Shown here in pieces: positions 39,552-48,195 of a stretch of DNA of 64,000 bases (positions within the stretch are counted from its first letter, which is position 1; the number at the start of each line of letters is the position of its first letter). The stretch comes from Microbacterium sp. AK031 (GTDB lineage Bacteria; Actinomycetota; Actinomycetes; Actinomycetales; Microbacteriaceae). The stretch is from positions 806,001-870,000 of the forward strand of contig NZ_JANUCA010000001.1 of NCBI RefSeq assembly GCF_024807145.1, given 5' to 3'. Both the position numbers and the translations under genes were made by a program. The notes below the pieces were generated by a model. That model did not search any database. It saw only the letters and a list, made by a program, of their open reading frames with translations, and was not told the origin of the DNA.

Positions 39552-40982
39552 TCAACACCCCTGGTCCGGGTTCGCGCGGCACCATTCCTGCCACGTCTCG
39601 ATGGCGGCCTGGTGCTCTGCGTAAGTGGTTGAGAACACGGTCTCCCCGGTCTGCAGGTTGACCGTCACGAAGTAGAACCACGGCCCGTCGACCGGATGCA
39701 TCGCGGCGTCGATCGCGGCATCGTTCGGGTTCGCGATCGGTCCGACCGGCAGCCCGGTGTGTACGTACGTGTTCCACGGGTTGTCATCGTTCTGCGCCTC
39801 GGTGGAGGTGCTCACCACACCAGCGTGGAGTTCGCCGTAGCCATACTGCGACGTCGAGTCCATCTGCAGCATCATCCCGTCGTCCAGACGATTCTGGATG
39901 ACGCGGGAGACCTTGGCGAAGTCGTCCGTGCGCCCTTCTCTCTGGATGATCGATGCGATCGTCAGAATCCTCTGCTCGTCCCCGGCAGGCACGCCCGCAG
40001 ACGCCAGGGATTCGCGGGTGCGGTCGACCATCCGCTGGATGATCTGAGTCGCTGTCGCCTCGGGGTCGAACGTGTACACGGCGGGGAACAGCCAGCCTTC
40101 GAGGCTCTGGGCCGTGACGCCATACGCGCTGGGGTCGGCCACCGCCGCCTGAAGATCCTCGAGGGGAACGCCCATGCTCTCACTGATGAGCGGTAGTGAT
40201 GATTCGAGGGTGCCGCCCTCGGGAATGCTGACGGAGTTCTCGAGCTTGCTCGCGTCGTCCTGCAGGGCTGTGAGGGCATCCGCAGCGGTCATCTTCTGCT
40301 GCAGCTTGTACACGCCGGGATAGAAGGTCACTGCGATGTTCTCGTTCACGAGGTAGTCGTAGAAGACGTCCTCGGTCTTGGTCACGCCGGCCTCGTAGAG
40401 CGCCGTGGAGACCGGCGACCCGGTATCGCCCTCGCGGATGGTGACCAGTGCCTCACCGGTGGCGATGCCGGGTTCGTAGTCGTCCGGCTCCCCCCAGCCC
40501 ATGACCTCGCTGATCCTGTCGCCATAGGCGTTCCAGACGGCGAAACCGCCGGCGACGACACCGCCGATCAGGGCGAGAACGATGACGAGCGCGACGATGC
40601 AGCCCGTGCGGCGCTTCTTCTTCCGCGGTGCGCGGCCGTCGATCTCGTCATGATCGGCTGCGAAGAGATCGTCGAGGGATGCAGGAGCGGACTCAGGCAC
40701 CGGGTCGGCGGTTGGTTCGGCAGACCTCTCGCCATGTGAGGCCTCGTCTGAGGCCTCCGCGGCGTCGCGGGAATGCGCGGTCTCAGGCTGTGCGGCTTCG
40801 GACCGTGCGGTTACGGGCTGATCTGGATCGGAGTGCGCGGCTTCGCGCAGCGCGCGACGTGAACCAGGCACCGGCGGCGTCGAATCGACCGTGGGCACCT
40901 GACGCTCCGGAGCGGGAAGCTTGGAGAACAGGTCGTCGGAGAGCGAGTTCGACCCGCGCTCTGCATTCTCACGTTCGGGCAT
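39552..40982 (-). CDS. mltG: Endolytic transglycosylase MltG (YceG-like)
   Basis: Inner-membrane lytic transglycosylase that cuts nascent glycan strands and sets their length. The 476-residue protein has a long, acidic, probably disordered cytoplasmic N-terminus (about 1-120), a basic cluster and one transmembrane helix (about 126-150). The YceG domain follows, with the catalytic Glu in IASIIQREGRTDDF and the signature NPWNTYVHTGLPVGPIANP. The ATG at 40982 was annotated. A TTG at 40988 overlaps the ruvX stop (TTGA), has the better-spaced GAGGAG site, and cannot be excluded. Confidence 0.92.
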   Translation of the reverse strand: MPERENAERGSNSLSDDLFSKLPAPERQVPTVDSTPPVPGSRRALREAAHSDPDQPVTARSEAAQPETAHSRDAAEASDEASHGERSAEPTADPVPESAPASLDDLFAADHDEIDGRAPRKKKRRTGCIVALVIVLALIGGVVAGGFAVWNAYGDRISEVMGWGEPDDYEPGIATGEALVTIREGDTGSPVSTALYEAGVTKTEDVFYDYLVNENIAVTFYPGVYKLQQKMTAADALTALQDDASKLENSVSIPEGGTLESSLPLISESMGVPLEDLQAAVADPSAYGVTAQSLEGWLFPAVYTFDPEATATQIIQRMVDRTRESLASAGVPAGDEQRILTIASIIQREGRTDDFAKVSRVIQNRLDDGMMLQMDSTSQYGYGELHAGVVSTSTEAQNDDNPWNTYVHTGLPVGPIANPNDAAIDAAMHPVDGPWFYFVTVNLQTGETVFSTTYAEHQAAIETWQEWCRANPDQGC

Positions 40983-40984
40983 GC

Positions 40985-41458
40985 TCAAGTGGGCTCCTCA
41001 TCGGTTGGAACCACGGAACCGGCCGGGTTGCCGGTGCTCTTCTCCGTGTCGATCGCGTGCTGCAGCAGCACGACTGCCGCGACCTGATCGACAATGCTAC
41101 GAGAGTTTCGCTGAGTTCTGCCAGAAGAGCGCAGGGCAGCGTGTGCCGTGACGGTGCTGAGCCGCTCGTCCATCATGCGCACCGGCACGGCAGTGAGGCG
41201 CTGCAGCGCCGCCGCGAACTCTCTGGCATCGGCCGTCGACGGCGTGTCCGTTCCCTGCATGTTCACCGGCAGGCCGACGACGAACTCCAGAGGCTCGTAC
41301 TCCGCGGCGATCTCGGCGATGCGCGCAAGAGAGTGCTCCGAGCGCGGCACCGTCTCCACCGGCACGGCGAGCATGCCGTCAGGGTCGCAGCGCGCCACGC
41401 CGACCCGTGCCTTGCCGACATCGATGCCGAGCCGCACTCCGCGGCGAAATCCGCTCAC
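40985..41458 (-). CDS. ruvX: Putative pre-16S rRNA nuclease, RuvX/YqgF family
   Basis: RNase H-fold nuclease implicated in 16S rRNA 5'-end maturation (YqgF). The 157-residue protein has the first catalytic strand LGIDVGKARVGVA, the conserved VVGLPVNMQGT and MDERLSTVTA, and the last catalytic acid in SIVDQVAAVVLLQ. The start is GTG at 41458, overlapping the alaS stop (GTGA). The alaS-ruvX-mltG-aroE order matches other actinobacteria. Confidence 0.93.
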   Translation of the reverse strand: MSGFRRGVRLGIDVGKARVGVARCDPDGMLAVPVETVPRSEHSLARIAEIAAEYEPLEFVVGLPVNMQGTDTPSTADAREFAAALQRLTAVPVRMMDERLSTVTAHAALRSSGRTQRNSRSIVDQVAAVVLLQHAIDTEKSTGNPAGSVVPTDEEPT

Positions 41459-44115
41459 GCGCCGCGCAGCCCCTGAGTCACGGCCTCGAGTGCCGCATCC
41501 AACGCCGACGCGTCAGTGCCGCCCCCCTGTGCGACATCGTCACGGCCGCCTCCGCCGCCGCCGAGCACACCGGCGGCGCGCTTCGCGAGCGCACCGGCCT
41601 TGGCGCCTGCCGAGCGTGCGGCATCGTTGGTGGCCACGACGACGATCGGACGACCGGCGGCGATGCCGCCGAGTGCCACGACCGCGGCATCCGAGCCGAG
41701 CCGCTCACGCACGCTCAGTGCAAGAGTCCGGATGTCATCCGCCGAGGCGACATCTCCGAGAGAGACCGAGGCGACACGGTATGCGCCGACGCGTGCGGCC
41801 GCCTCTGCGATTGCGGGCACTTGGCCCTCGCGCTGCTTCGCTTCGAACTGCGCGATGCGCTTCTCGGCGGTCTTGAGGTTCGCGGCGATCTCCGCGATCC
41901 GCTCCGGCAACTGCTCGCGCGGCGTCTTGAGGGCGCTCGTGAGCTGCGAGACGATCGCACGCTCTGCGGCGAGTTCGCGGAATGCATCCTGACCGACCAG
42001 TGCCTCGATGCGGCGGTTGGAGGCGCCGATCGACGACTCACCGACGACGCTGACCAGTCCGATCTCTGCGCTCGTGTTCACGTGCGTGCCTGCACACAGC
42101 TCGCGTGACCACGGACCGCCGATGTCGACCATGCGCACGACGTCGCCGTACTTCTCACCGAACAGCGCCATGGCTCCGGCTTCCTTGGCCTCGTCGAGCG
42201 ACACGATGCGGGTCGTCACCTCGAGGGCGTCGTGCACAGCACGGTTGGTGATCTCCTCGATGTCGGTACGCGCGTCGGCGGACAGCGCCTGCGACCACGA
42301 GAAGTCGAAGCGCATGTACCCCGCGCGGTTGAGCGATCCCGCCTGTGTGGCTGTCGGACCGAGCGTGTCGCGCAACGCGGCGTGCACGAGATGGGTCGCG
42401 GAGTGCGCCTGTCGTGCAGCACGGCGGTTCGCCGCATCCACGACCGTCGTCGCACGATCGTCCAGTGCGACGCTGCCACTGACGACCTGCACGGTGTGGC
42501 TGATGAGCCCGGCGACCGGCTTCTGCACGTCGAGCACGTCGAGTTCGAATCCGGCGCCCACGATCGTACCCTTATCGGCGACCTGGCCCCCGGACTCGGC
42601 ATACAGAGTCGTCTCGGCGAGGATGACCTCGGCGACCTGGCCCTCACCGGCGGATGCCACCGGCTGGCCGTCGACGAGGATGCCGAGCACACGGGACTCG
42701 ATGTCGAGATCGGTGTATCCCGCGAATCCGGTCTCACCGAGAGCGCGGAAATCGCGGTACACCGAGACATCGGCGAGCTGACGCTTGCGGCTCTTCGCAT
42801 CAGCCTTCGCGCGTGAGCGCTGCTCCTGCATCAGGGTGTCGAACGCCGTGCGATCGACGTTGAGCCCCGCTTCCTCAGCGATCTCGAGCGTGAGATCGAT
42901 CGGGAAGCCGTAGGTGTCGTGCAGCAGGAACGCCTCGGGACCCGCGAGGGTCTGCTTGCCGGACTTCTTGGTGTCGGCGAGTGCGAGGTCGAGGATCGTG
43001 GATCCCTGGGCGAGCGTGCGAAGGAACGTCTCCTCCTCCGCGACGGCCAGGCCAGAAAGGCGGGTCCAGTCGGTCTCGAGCACCGGGTAGGCGGACTTCA
43101 TCGCGTCTCGTGACGTGGCGAACAGCTCGGGGAAGACCGGTGCGTCCACGCCGAGCAGACGCATCGCGCGGACGGTGCGGCGCATGAGCCTGCGAAGCAC
43201 ATACCCGCGGCCCTCGTTCGACGGCTTCACACCGTCGGAGAGCAGCATGAGCGAGGACCGCACGTGATCGGCGATCACGCGGAAGCGGACATCGTCCTCG
43301 TGGACGGCCCCGTAGCGATTACCGGACAGCTCGACCGCACGGTCGAGCACAGGACGGATCTGGTCCGTCTCGTACATGTTGGCCACGCCCTGCTTGAGGA
43401 AGGCGACGCGCTCCAGGCCCATGCCCGTGTCGATGTTCTTCTTCGGCAGCGGGCCGGCGATGTCGAAGTCGACCTGCGAGCGCACGTCGCTGAGCAGGTC
43501 CTGCATGAAGACGAGGTTCCACAGCTCCATGTAGCGGTTGTCGTCCGCAGCCGGACCGCCTTCGCGGCCGAACTCCGCTCCGCGATCGAAGAAGATCTCC
43601 GAATCAGGACCGCCTGGACCGGGTTGACCGGTGTGCCAGTAATTGTCGGCCCGTCCCAGTCGCTGGATGCGCTCCTCGGGAAGCCCAATCACGCGGCGCC
43701 AGATGTCAGCGGCCTCGTCGTCGGTCTCGTAGACGGTGACCCAGAAGTCCTTCTCCTTGAATCCCAGCCCGCCATCGGCCTCGCTGGTCGTCAGGAGCTC
43801 CCACGCGTACGTGATCGCCCCCTCCTTGAAGTAGTCGCCGAAGGACCAGTTGCCGAGCATCTGGAAGAACGTGCCGTGTCGCACCGTCTTGCCGACCTCT
43901 TCGATATCGCTGGTGCGAATGCACTTCTGCAGGTCGGTGGCGCGAGAGAACGGTGCCGGCACGAGCCCAGTGAGATAGGGAACGAACGGCACCATGCCGG
44001 CGATGTTGAACATCACTGTCGGATCGTCGCTCACGAGCGATGCCGAGGGCACCACCGTGTGGCCGTTCTTCTCGAAGTAGCTGAGGTAGCGCTGCGCGAT
44101 GTCCGCAGTTTTCAT
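41455..44115 (-). CDS. alaS: Alanyl-tRNA synthetase
   Basis: Charges tRNA-Ala. The 886-residue length is normal. The N-terminal class II catalytic domain opens TADIAQRYLSYFEKNGH, with the motif 2 region around RHGTFFQMLGNWSFGDYFK. The editing domain has the zinc-binding HSATHLVH and CAGTH motifs, and a C-terminal C-Ala oligomerisation domain ends in GGGGGGRDDVAQGGG. It overlaps ruvX by four bases and is preceded by a perfect 8-bp hairpin. Confidence 0.97.
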   Translation of the reverse strand: MKTADIAQRYLSYFEKNGHTVVPSASLVSDDPTVMFNIAGMVPFVPYLTGLVPAPFSRATDLQKCIRTSDIEEVGKTVRHGTFFQMLGNWSFGDYFKEGAITYAWELLTTSEADGGLGFKEKDFWVTVYETDDEAADIWRRVIGLPEERIQRLGRADNYWHTGQPGPGGPDSEIFFDRGAEFGREGGPAADDNRYMELWNLVFMQDLLSDVRSQVDFDIAGPLPKKNIDTGMGLERVAFLKQGVANMYETDQIRPVLDRAVELSGNRYGAVHEDDVRFRVIADHVRSSLMLLSDGVKPSNEGRGYVLRRLMRRTVRAMRLLGVDAPVFPELFATSRDAMKSAYPVLETDWTRLSGLAVAEEETFLRTLAQGSTILDLALADTKKSGKQTLAGPEAFLLHDTYGFPIDLTLEIAEEAGLNVDRTAFDTLMQEQRSRAKADAKSRKRQLADVSVYRDFRALGETGFAGYTDLDIESRVLGILVDGQPVASAGEGQVAEVILAETTLYAESGGQVADKGTIVGAGFELDVLDVQKPVAGLISHTVQVVSGSVALDDRATTVVDAANRRAARQAHSATHLVHAALRDTLGPTATQAGSLNRAGYMRFDFSWSQALSADARTDIEEITNRAVHDALEVTTRIVSLDEAKEAGAMALFGEKYGDVVRMVDIGGPWSRELCAGTHVNTSAEIGLVSVVGESSIGASNRRIEALVGQDAFRELAAERAIVSQLTSALKTPREQLPERIAEIAANLKTAEKRIAQFEAKQREGQVPAIAEAAARVGAYRVASVSLGDVASADDIRTLALSVRERLGSDAAVVALGGIAAGRPIVVVATNDAARSAGAKAGALAKRAAGVLGGGGGGRDDVAQGGGTDASALDAALEAVTQGLRGA

Positions 44116-44148
44116 AGGGGTACGGCTGTCCTTGAGTGAGGAGGATGA

Positions 44149-44169
44149 GCATCGCGACGGCCGCGATGC
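44149..44169. other. Perfect 8-bp inverted repeat in the alaS leader
   Basis: GCATCGCG (44149-44156) and CGCGATGC (44162-44169) flank a 5-base loop, 33 bp before the alaS start. On the minus strand no T-run follows, so it is not a typical terminator. It could lower read-through from the small gene upstream or act in the alaS leader. Confidence 0.5.
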
Positions 44170-44182
44170 AGTGCGCTGAGGG

Positions 44183-44386
44183 TCAGTGATCAGTGGTCGA
44201 AGGAGCGGCGGGCTCGACCAGGCGAGCCTCCTGTGCGCGATAGGCGTCGCTGAGCACCGTGGTGAACCCGTTGATCCTGGCGTCGACCTCGGCGAGGATG
44301 TCGTGACCGCGAGGATCCTTGTTCATGAAGTGGGCGGCGACGAATCCGCCGATCACACCGATCAGGAACCACAGGAACGTCTTCAT
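44183..44386 (-). CDS. Small single-pass membrane protein of unknown function
   Basis: A 67-residue protein with one N-terminal transmembrane helix (about residues 2-20, with GVIGGFVAAHF) and a soluble charged tail. The ATG at 44386 has an AAGGATG ribosome-binding region and was preferred over an upstream in-frame start. It lies between rpsD and alaS, a position where similar small proteins are common in Microbacteriaceae. I do not recognise a function. Confidence 0.7.
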   Translation of the reverse strand: MKTFLWFLIGVIGGFVAAHFMNKDPRGHDILAEVDARINGFTTVLSDAYRAQEARLVEPAAPSTTDH

Positions 44387-44443
44387 GTCGTCATCCTTGC
44401 CTTGGGCCGCGAGGCGCGGTCCCTCCATCGTATGCGGAAACGA

Positions 44444-44476
44444 CAGAAGGCGTCGGGATGAACCCGACGCCTTCTG
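44444..44476. terminator. Strong hairpin terminator after rpsD
   Basis: A perfect 14-bp stem, CAGAAGGCGTCGGG (44444-44457) and its complement at 44463-44476, with a 5-base loop. It lies 19 bp beyond the rpsD stop. The following minus-strand sequence (TCGTTTCC) is only weakly T-rich, as is usual for high-GC actinobacterial terminators. Confidence 0.8.
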
Positions 44477-44494
44477 CAGAAATGGTTCGCTGGA

Positions 44495-45124
44495 TCAGCG
44501 AGCCGCGTAGTACTCGACGACGAGCTGCACTTCACAGGTCACGGGGACCTCGGCGCGCTTCGGACGGCGAACCAGGCGAGCCTGGAGCTTGTCGAGCTCG
44601 ACCTCGAGGTAGCCGGGAACGGGGGGAAGCACCTCGGCGTGACCGCCGGCTGCTGCCACCTGGAAGGGCTCGGTGCCCTCGCTCTTGGGCTTGACGTGGA
44701 TGAGCTGACCCGGCTTCACACGGAACGACGGGCGATCGACGAGCTGGCCGTCGACGAGGATGTGACGGTGCACGACGAGCTGGCGAGCCTGTGCGGTGGT
44801 GCGGGCGAAGCCCGAACGCACGACGAGCGCGTCAAGACGCATCTCGAGCAGCTCGACCAGGTTCTCACCGGTCAGGCCATCGCGCTTGCGCGCCTCGTTG
44901 AACGTGTTGCGCATCTGCTTCTCGCGGATGCCGTACTGCTCGCGCAGACGCTGCTTCTCACGCAGACGGACCGCGTAGTCGCTGTCGGTCTTGCGCTTGG
45001 TGCGGCCGTGCTCGCCGGGAGCGTAGGGACGCTTCTCGAGGTAGCGGGCGGCCTTCGGGGTGAGCGCCACGCCGAGGGCGCGGGACAGGCGGACCTTGCG
45101 GCGGTCCTGGGACTTCGTGACCAC
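44495..45124 (-). CDS. rpsD: 30S ribosomal protein S4 (zinc-free form)
   Basis: Primary 16S rRNA-binding protein that nucleates small-subunit assembly. The 209-residue protein has the S4 RNA-binding signature (LEMRLDALVVRSGFARTTAQARQLV HRH region, about residues 90-120). The N-terminal segment lacks the paired cysteines of zinc-binding S4 paralogues, so this is the C-minus type. It is a stand-alone gene here, not in the alpha operon, with its own leader (about 120 bp) and a strong terminator. Confidence 0.97.
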   Translation of the reverse strand: MVTKSQDRRKVRLSRALGVALTPKAARYLEKRPYAPGEHGRTKRKTDSDYAVRLREKQRLREQYGIREKQMRNTFNEARKRDGLTGENLVELLEMRLDALVVRSGFARTTAQARQLVVHRHILVDGQLVDRPSFRVKPGQLIHVKPKSEGTEPFQVAAAGGHAEVLPPVPGYLEVELDKLQARLVRRPKRAEVPVTCEVQLVVEYYAAR

Positions 45125-45314
45125 GAAGTTTTCCTTCCGATGACGTGGACGTGTCTTTCACGCCTCACGGACGTATCTCCCCGTTCTGCCTTCGGGCGCA
45201 CGCCGGGGCGCCGAGAAGGTGTGGTGTGAACGAGGGGATGCCCGAAAACTGTGTTTCGAGCCGGTCAAGTCTAACAGACTGGTTCTTCGAGGCGGTCCCT
45301 GAGCCTGTAGAAGG
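45125..45314. other. rpsD/rarA intergenic region
   Basis: 190 bp with no gene. On the minus strand it holds a possible -35 (TTGACC, revcomp of 45261-45270) for rpsD without a clear -10. The perfect palindrome AGTCT-AAC-AGACT lies at 45268-45280. A 21-bp REP-like element lies at 45294-45314, directly after the rarA stop. Confidence 0.5.
45294..45314. repeat. REP-like intergenic element (single copy in this window)
   Basis: The sequence beginning GGTCCCTGAGCCTGTAGAAG differs by one base from a short element I recognise as very common between genes in Microbacterium and related actinobacteria (…CTGTCGAAGG). It begins right after the rarA stop codon. Only one copy is seen here, so the repeat status rests on recall rather than on this window. 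Confidence 0.45.
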
Positions 45315-46652
45315 TCAGCGATCACCGAGGATGCGGCGGATGCGCTCGAGTCGGGCCGAGACGTCGCGCTCTGCTCCGAGCTGCTTGGGCTCGTAATAGC
45401 GGCGACCGACGAGTTCGTCGGGAAGATACTGCTGCGGCACGATCCCGAACTCGTTGTCGTGCGGGAAGACATAGCCCTTGCCATGGCCTAGGCGCTTCGC
45501 TCCGGCGTAGTGGGCGTCGCGCAGATGCACCGGGACCCGGCCGAAGCTCCCGGCCCGTACATCGGCGATCGCCGCGTTGATGCCGTCGTATGCCGCATTC
45601 GACTTCGCGGTGGTCGCGAGATACACGGTCGCCTCTGCGAGGGGGATACGGCCTTCCGGCATGCCGATGAACGCCACCGCATCAGCAGCGGCCGTGGCGA
45701 TGACCAGCCCTTGGGGGTCGGCCAGCCCGATGTCTTCGGATGCCGAGATCACCAGACGACGCGCGATGAATCGAGGATCCTCCCCTGCTTCGATCATGCG
45801 GGCGAGATAGTGCAGCGCCGCATCGACATCCGAGCCGCGGATCGACTTGATGAACGCGCTGATCACGTCGTAGTGCTCGTCGCCCTGGCGGTCGTAGCGC
45901 AGCAGCGCACGGTCTAAGGCCTGCGCCACATCGTCTGCCGTGATCGCCGTTACCTCTGCCTCAGCATCGTCTGAGGCACCCGACATCGCGACGGCGGCTG
46001 CGGCCTCGAGGCCGGTGAGAGCGCGTCGTGCGTCTCCCGATGCCAGCCGCACCAGTGACGACCGCGCGGCCTCCTCGATCGAGACGGTGTCGTTCAGTCC
46101 GCGGGCGTCCGTAATCGCCCGATCGATCAGCAGGGCGATGTCGTCATCGGTGAGCGGTTGGAGGGTGAGCAGCAGTGACCGCGACAGCAACGGGGAGATC
46201 ACTGAGAACGACGGGTTCTCGGTTGTGGCGGCGATCAGGATGACCCAGCCGTTCTCGACGCCGGGGAGCAGCGCGTCTTGCTGTGCCTTCGTGAAACGGT
46301 GGATCTCATCCAGGAACAGGATGGTCGTCTGCCCGTACAGGTCGCGCTGGGTGATCGCCTCCTGCATCACCTCGCGCACGTCTTTCACACCGGCGGTGAT
46401 CGCCGAGAGCTCGACGAATCGGCGGCCGGAGGAGCGTGCGATGGCCTGTGCGAGCGTGGTCTTCCCTGTGCCAGGAGGCCCCCAGAGGATGATCGAAACC
46501 GCACCGGGAGAAGTCGCCTCGGGGTCGGCCAGCGCGACGATCGGCGATCCGGCACGCAGCAGATGCTGCTGCCCGGCGACCTCGTCCAGTGATACGGGAC
46601 GCATGCGCACGGCGAGCGGCGTCTGTCCCGAGAGCAGAGGTGCGGAAGTCAT
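45315..46652 (-). CDS. rarA: Replication-associated recombination protein A, RarA/MgsA AAA+ ATPase
   Basis: AAA+ ATPase acting at stalled replication forks, related to clamp loaders and RuvB. The 445-residue protein has Walker A GPPGTGKTTLA, Walker B LFLDEIHRF, sensor 1 AATTENPSF and a tetramerisation and C-terminal region with GMPEGRIPLAEATVYLA and YVFPHDN. The ATG at 46652 gives a normal N-terminus (LAVRMRPVSLDEVAGQ). It lies alone between rpsD and a divergent small gene. Confidence 0.95.
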   Translation of the reverse strand: MTSAPLLSGQTPLAVRMRPVSLDEVAGQQHLLRAGSPIVALADPEATSPGAVSIILWGPPGTGKTTLAQAIARSSGRRFVELSAITAGVKDVREVMQEAITQRDLYGQTTILFLDEIHRFTKAQQDALLPGVENGWVILIAATTENPSFSVISPLLSRSLLLTLQPLTDDDIALLIDRAITDARGLNDTVSIEEAARSSLVRLASGDARRALTGLEAAAAVAMSGASDDAEAEVTAITADDVAQALDRALLRYDRQGDEHYDVISAFIKSIRGSDVDAALHYLARMIEAGEDPRFIARRLVISASEDIGLADPQGLVIATAAADAVAFIGMPEGRIPLAEATVYLATTAKSNAAYDGINAAIADVRAGSFGRVPVHLRDAHYAGAKRLGHGKGYVFPHDNEFGIVPQQYLPDELVGRRYYEPKQLGAERDVSARLERIRRILGDR

Positions 46653-46738
46653 CCGTCCAGGCTAATGCGAGGCACCGACAAAGCTCGCCACGATAGGCTC
46701 GCAGACGGCGCTCAGGCGAGGCGTCGAAGGAGGAGCCC

Positions 46739-47029
46739 ATGGCCGCTCGCGGACCGAAGAACGTACAGCGCTCACGCGCCGAGGCCGAGCGCGCGCGCGT
46801 GTATGCCGCGCGAACGGCCTGGCATGACGGTCAGATCCGCCGGCGAACGCGAGACAATCTGATCGCCGGCGTCGTCGGCGGGCTCCTCGTGGTCGGTGCC
46901 ATCGCCAGTCAGTCGGTGCACGCCGCCGTCAACGCCCCCGAGCCAGAGCCCACCGAAACCTCGGCACCCGGCGGTCCCCTCGAGAATCCGTTCGCAGACC
47001 TGTTCTCCGACGACGCGCCCGCCGAATAG
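46739..47029 (+). CDS. Small membrane protein of unknown function
   Basis: A 96-residue protein with a basic N-terminus, one transmembrane helix (about residues 41-60) and a Pro/Thr/Glu-rich extracytoplasmic tail ending in acidic residues. A GAAGGAGGAG ribosome-binding site precedes the ATG at 46739. It is divergent from rarA; the 86-bp gap holds GATAGGCT as a possible -10 (46691-46698). Its function is unknown, although the layout resembles small secreted or membrane proteins next to rarA in related genera. Confidence 0.65.
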   Translation: MAARGPKNVQRSRAEAERARVYAARTAWHDGQIRRRTRDNLIAGVVGGLLVVGAIASQSVHAAVNAPEPEPTETSAPGGPLENPFADLFSDDAPAE

Positions 47030-47081
47030 ACGCCACCTCACGCACGCGCACCCCCTGATGTGAGGGATTCGGTTCAGAGTC

Positions 47082-47119
47082 GTAACGATCGGTGCCTCTG
47101 CCGGTAACGCCGGTGAGCC
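47082..47119. promoter_or_regulatory. Candidate GlnR-like site before the FNT channel gene
   Basis: GTAAC at 47082-47086 and again at 47104-47108 are exactly 22 bp apart, with GAGCC 11 bp after the second. This is the spacing of the gTnAC elements in a GlnR box. The site is 68 bp upstream of the GTG start at 47176. Seen: motif and spacing. Inferred: the binding protein. Confidence 0.4.
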
Positions 47120-47175
47120 ACGCTGGGTCCAAGCCCGGCATCCGTGCTCATCCGTTACGTCCATGGAGGTTGCCC

Positions 47176-48129
47176 GTGTCCTACGTCAAACCCGCTGAAC
47201 TCGTCACCAGAATGGTCGACGCCGGTGCATACAAGATGCAGCTGTCCACTCGCGACACGCTCATTCGCGCGTTCATGGGCGCGGCCCTGCTCACGATGGC
47301 CGCAGCATTCGCCGTCACGGTCTCGACCAACACCGGGCAGCCGTTGCTCGGTGCTCTGCTGTTCCCGGTCGGCTTCGTCATCCTCTACCTCTTCGGGTTC
47401 GACCTGCTCACCGGCGTGTTCACGCTGACTCCGCTCGCCGTGCTCGACAAGCGTCCTGGTGCGACCGTCGGGGCGATGTTCCGCAACTGGGGACTGGTGT
47501 TCCTCGGCAATTTCGGGGGCGCGTTCATGGTCGCGATCCTCATGGCGATCTACTTCACGTACGGCTTCTCGACAGCACCGAGCGCCGTCGGAGAAGCGAT
47601 CAGCGAGATCGGCCACGGACGCACGGTCGGCTACGCCGATCACGGTGCCGCCGGGATGCTGACCCTCTTCATCCGCGGAGTGCTCTGCAACTGGATGGTC
47701 TCCACCGGCGTGGTGCTCTCGATGGTCGCGGACAATGTCGTGGCGAAGATCGTCGCAATGTGGCTGCCGATCATGCTGTTCTTCTACATGGGCTTCGAGC
47801 ACTCGATCGTGAACATGTTCCTGTTCCCGTCCGGTCTGCTTCTCGGTGCGGACTTCACGATCATGGACTATCTCATCTGGAACGAGATCCCCACCGTTAT
47901 CGGAAACCTCGTCGGCGGACTGCTCTTCGTCGGACTCCCGCTGTTCATCACCTACGGTCGCACAGCGACGCGTCGCGGTCGGGCCGCCTCACCGGCACAG
48001 AAGCGCTCAGCCACCGTGGGCGCCGCCACCGCTGACACCGCCACCGCGCACCCGGCCGCGCGGCCGATCGTGCAGCCGGTGTTCACGGCCAGCTCTTCGT
48101 CGGAACGCGAACCCGTCGGCATCGCCTGA
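47176..48129 (+). CDS. Formate/nitrite transporter (FNT) family channel
   Basis: A 317-residue pentameric FNT-type channel with six hydrophobic segments. It has LGNFGGAFMVA and the FNT signature around RGVLCNWMVSTGVVLSM. A second conserved loop is MGFEHSIVNMF, with the channel His. The hydrophilic C-terminal ~50 residues are disordered. It could carry nitrite, formate or hydrosulphide; the context next to the nitrite reductase and siroheme operon, and a GlnR-like site upstream, favours nitrite (NirC-like). The GTG at 47176 follows a GGAGGT site; the longer frame upstream was rejected because it would cover the candidate operator. Confidence 0.88.
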   Translation: MSYVKPAELVTRMVDAGAYKMQLSTRDTLIRAFMGAALLTMAAAFAVTVSTNTGQPLLGALLFPVGFVILYLFGFDLLTGVFTLTPLAVLDKRPGATVGAMFRNWGLVFLGNFGGAFMVAILMAIYFTYGFSTAPSAVGEAISEIGHGRTVGYADHGAAGMLTLFIRGVLCNWMVSTGVVLSMVADNVVAKIVAMWLPIMLFFYMGFEHSIVNMFLFPSGLLLGADFTIMDYLIWNEIPTVIGNLVGGLLFVGLPLFITYGRTATRRGRAASPAQKRSATVGAATADTATAHPAARPIVQPVFTASSSSEREPVGIA

Positions 48130-48138
48130 CCCTCGACC

Positions 48139-48178
48139 CAGAACACCCCGGTGAGACCGAAGCTCACGGGGTGTTCTG
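48139..48178. terminator. Bidirectional terminator between the FNT channel and sirohydrochlorin chelatase genes
   Basis: CAGAACACCCC (48139-48149) pairs with GGGGTGTTCTG (48168-48178). An inner GTGAG/CTCAC pair extends the stem with one bulged G. It sits between two convergent genes and can serve both. Confidence 0.75.
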
Positions 48179-48195
48179 CTGCGCAAGCTTGAAGC

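Noticed and set aside
44444-44476. A regulatory hairpin or small RNA gene at the rpsD 3' end
   Set aside because: The stem sits 19 bp after the rpsD stop and is best explained as a terminator.
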